From: Centipeda periodontii DSM 2778
GTDB taxonomy: Bacteria > Bacillota > Negativicutes > Selenomonadales > Selenomonadaceae
Assembly: GCF_000213975.1 (NCBI RefSeq)
Contig: NZ_GL892076.1
Location: 1,811,713-1,853,096, forward strand
Reading direction: 5' to 3'
Length of the DNA stretch: 41,384 bases
The stretch's first letter is position 1; every line of letters starts with the position of its first letter. The notes beneath the pieces are model-generated. The model had not been told where the DNA came from and did not search any database. It saw nothing but the letters and a program-made list of their open reading frames with translations. Below are positions 39,751 through 41,384 of the stretch, in pieces. The position numbers were made by a program, and so were the translations under genes.

Positions 39751-39960
39751 TCAGAACGTTATTACCTCCGCAGCCATGGCGTTGAAGAACTGCTTGTGCA
39801 GCGTATAAGCAGGAGCTTCCGTGCTATAATTTATACGACCAAATATGATCTGGTCGACGAAGTGCGCTTCCTCCAACAACACCTGCAAATCTGTTGGATT
39901 ACAACAGATGTGAGACCGTAAGGGTATGCAAAAGCGGCTGAATCCGTAGAATGTACTTTG
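39751..39960 (-). pseudogene. Possible C-terminal fragment of a radical SAM protein
   Basis: On the minus strand the codons ending at 39751 read CNPTDLQVLLEEAHFVDQII, then FGRINYSTEAPAYTLHKQFF and NAMAAEVITF. From memory, F-GR-NYS...FF/FYN..A..VI is the ending of SPL-like or Gp37/Gp68-like radical SAM proteins. The CxxxCxxC half is absent. Evidence is thin. The surrounding 39669-40017 holds no complete gene. Confidence 0.3.
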
Positions 39961-40017
39961 TAACCACATTGAAGGAGGATACTTCTTAACAAAGGTGGGC
40001 AAAACACGTCATATCAA

Positions 40018-40498
40018 TCACGCAACTAATCCCTCGATATATACGGCATCCTCTTTTCCCGCATAGAGATACTCCAAAAGCTGCAAGGCATGATAATTAT
40101 CCGCTTCGATAAGCATATGCCAAAGGCTACTCTCCGACGCATTTTCCACGGTGTCGATTTTCTTTAGGCAAGGGTAAATAGCCTCACCGAATCGAGCGAT
40201 GGTCACGACTTCATCTATTGAGAGGATTTTCTCCTCATCGGAGTCCTCTAATTGGCAGACAACATTTTCTCCCTCCATGCGAAGGACTCGATAAATATCC
40301 TTCATATTACCCAGTTTTGAGGGCAACAAAAGAGCCAACTCGAACAGGTACATCATAGAGAGGGGTACACGCTGGCAAATGCTCCTCAAAGATGAGACCA
40401 AATTTTTTCTGATTCAAGAGGCGGTCTGCCTCCTGCTGGATACGGTCACGCAATGACTCGTCCTCCACTTGCGCTATTAAGTCCTGTAAAGTTGCCAT
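40018..40498 (-). pseudogene. 5' fragment of a type III mod (adenine DNA methyltransferase) gene, frameshifted
   Basis: From the ATG at 40498 the product starts MATLQDLIAQVEDESLRDRI, then LNQKKFGLIFEEHLPACTPL and YDVPVRVGSFVALKTG, where a stop occurs. The continuing similarity is in the next frame: NMKDIYRVLRMEGENVVCQL, TIARFGEAIYPCLKKIDTVE, then LWHMLIEADNYHALQLLEYL and YAGKEDAVYIE. In Mod proteins the next residues are DPPYN; here the sequence changes to GLVA and stops, so catalytic and target-recognition parts are lost. One frameshift lies near 40310-40330. The matching res remnant is at 34789-35030. Confidence 0.85.
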
Positions 40499-40510
40499 CG
40501 TGCAATCCTC

Positions 40511-41020
40511 CTATGATGTCTTTGCTTTAGGGAAGTCTCCATTGTGCATAGCAATCACTATTGCGTCCATCTCGCTGTTTATCTTTTTTCCAGATACAGT
40601 ATGGGCTACGATTTTTAGTGTGCTGACACCGCTTTTATGGCACCAATGTTTTATTGCCTCATAATCTTGCTTATCCAAGCTATGCTCGTATTGCTCATAT
40701 GGCATAATTTTTTGGTAATCCATGAACACATCGGCTACGAGCTTGCCATTGATGTTGATACGGAGCATTTCTAAAATGACTGGTGCAAGCCCCGTGTTAA
40801 ATACATGGATGGCGAATCCCGATTCACCTGTTTTAGTAGTCAATGCATAATCCCAATCATCAGGCATCAATTTCGGCTGGAGAGAATAATATAGGCGAGG
40901 TCTTTTATTATAGTGGTCTTTTAGCCAAGACAATCCAAATCCGATTATGACACCGAATATGGTGTAAATTCCACTCGGTAGTCTGTTCAAAGAATCTAAA
41001 AACCCGTTCATAATGCCCAC
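40511..41020 (-). CDS. Membrane-anchored hypothetical protein, about 169 residues
   Basis: Unassigned. A single N-terminal membrane helix (about 17-33; GIYTIFGVIIGFGLSWL) precedes a soluble domain with a beta-rich pattern (FAIHVFNTGLAPVILEMLRI, then NINGKLVADVFMDYQKIMPY and LKIVAHTVSGKKINSEMDAI). The likely start is the GTG at 41020 or the ATG at 41011; GGGAGGG lies upstream. It lies between the right 46-bp repeat and the mod fragment. Small membrane-anchored proteins of this kind are often seen in R-M loci, but its job is unknown. Confidence 0.6.
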   Translation of the reverse strand: MGIMNGFLDSLNRLPSGIYTIFGVIIGFGLSWLKDHYNKRPRLYYSLQPKLMPDDWDYALTTKTGESGFAIHVFNTGLAPVILEMLRININGKLVADVFMDYQKIMPYEQYEHSLDKQDYEAIKHWCHKSGVSTLKIVAHTVSGKKINSEMDAIVIAMHNGDFPKAKTS

Positions 41021-41051
41021 GATATTTTATCCCTCCCTTTTTTTCACAGAG

Positions 41052-41097
41052 TGATGTTGTATAAATAAAGTTGACAACTTCTTCGCAAGGATTTTAG
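41052..41097 (-). repeat. Right copy of the perfect 46-bp inverted repeat
   Basis: Exact reverse complement of 35730-35775. The outer edge abuts the presumed end of the next IS (gggaaacgctgataaaacac); the inner edge lies 32 bases before the GTG of the membrane-anchored protein gene. Confidence 0.9.
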
Positions 41098-41384
41098 GGA
41101 AACGCTGATAAAACACGGATAATAAGGATCACGTTATCCACAGGCATGCAAAAGAAGAATATCATGCCCCTATTTCTTTCTTTTCTTCCCCAAATCGCCC
41201 GTTTCACCGGGAAATTTGGGAAAAAGGGCGCACTTATCCCATTGTCATGCAGAACGCCCTCTGCCTTCCTGCCCTCAAACACATGACGAGGTTCGCCGAT
41301 GCAAAGAGCAGATCGTAACGGAGCAGGTTCTTCTTGATGCCACGATACCTTGTCCTGCCCGCTTGGAACAGCCGCTTCACAAGG
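41098..41384 (-). mobile_element. IS with DDE transposase, partial (cut by window edge)
   Basis: The 3' end of an IS on the minus strand: transposase tail (41234-41384) followed by about 135 bp of non-coding sequence running to the 46-bp repeat. Within it CCCAAATCGCCCGTTTC and GAAATTTGGG form an imperfect palindrome. Confidence 0.55.
41234..41384 (-). CDS. DDE transposase, C-terminal 49 residues (IS5/IS1182-like, partial)
   Basis: The frame entering from the window edge reads LVKRLFQAGRTRYRGIKKNL, LRYDLLFASANLVMCLRAGR and QRAFCMTMG, then TAA at 41234. The RTRYRG-K....L...ANL block is the usual ending of IS4/IS5-superfamily DDE transposases, just after the catalytic Glu region. The subfamily cannot be fixed from this much. 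Confidence 0.65.
   Translation of the reverse strand, partial: LVKRLFQAGRTRYRGIKKNLLRYDLLFASANLVMCLRAGRQRAFCMTMG

Noticed and set aside
39667-39921. Small plus-strand gene of 84 codons
   Set aside because: No ribosome site, and the opposite frame gives a better (though weak) radical SAM-like match.
1-41384. tRNA or rRNA genes
   Set aside because: No cloverleaf with a GGTTCRANYCC-type T-arm and no rRNA-like stretch was recognised by eye; a tRNA scan would be needed to exclude one fully.

Overview
The window looks like accessory DNA from a Negativicutes-type Firmicute (Selenomonas or a close relative is my best guess). This rests on gene flavour, ribosome-binding sites, TTG/GTG starts and mixed GC; no rRNA or other decisive marker is present. 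It has three parts: an IS-rich chromosomal flank (1-3.8 kb), a prophage-like element (about 3.87-31 kb, possibly to about 34.7 kb), and a broken-up restriction-modification (defence) island (34.7-41.4 kb).

Left flank: a partial IS30 transposase, an Ogt-type O6-methylguanine-DNA methyltransferase, a small exported protein, a small membrane protein, a 3'-truncated IS4-type transposase, a TIGR02328-type (pyrimidine-dimer glycosylase-like) gene and a 32-codon C-terminal scrap of an IS30 transposase.

Prophage: on the minus strand two translationally overlapping large serine recombinases lie at the left end. The late operon is read right to left: HNH, TerS, ParB-methyltransferase, amidase, C5-cytosine methyltransferase, several small DUF genes, TerL, portal, ClpP-type protease, HK97 capsid, two head-tail connectors, holin. 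There is no tail tube, tape measure, baseplate or fibre gene: the head module runs directly into the holin. An AT-rich GIY-YIG/DUF4357 gene sits antisense between TerL and portal. The replication region is divergent: DUF4406, P4/D5-type primase-helicase, VRR-NUC, SNF2-type helicase and a DUF1492 late regulator go left; DUF2800, DUF2815 and a family-A DNA polymerase go right. Between the two arms lies a large nested palindrome with 21-bp repeats (candidate origin or operator). Between the DUF1492 gene and HNH are seven phased TTGRCA boxes, a -10-like element and an intrinsic terminator, which looks like a late-gene switch.

Right of the polymerase, 31.0-34.6 kb holds five minus-strand genes I cannot assign, including one XRE-type HTH protein, with long mismatched hairpins lying end to end between them.

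Defence island: a type III R-M operon has been reduced to a frameshifted 5' mod fragment (40.0-40.5 kb) and a 3' res fragment (34.8-35.0 kb). Between them lie an AAA_13 ATPase fragment, an IS30 fragment and a complete-looking type II system: an AbrB-like controller, one polypeptide with two methyltransferase domains, and two tandem MvaI/BcnI-family endonucleases. Much of this is bracketed by a perfect 46-bp inverted repeat (35730-35775 and 41052-41097), each copy abutting an IS. Two endonucleases plus two methylase domains suggest a strand-specific system for an asymmetric target; I regard this, the tail-less head module, the hairpin array and the late switch as the most interesting points.
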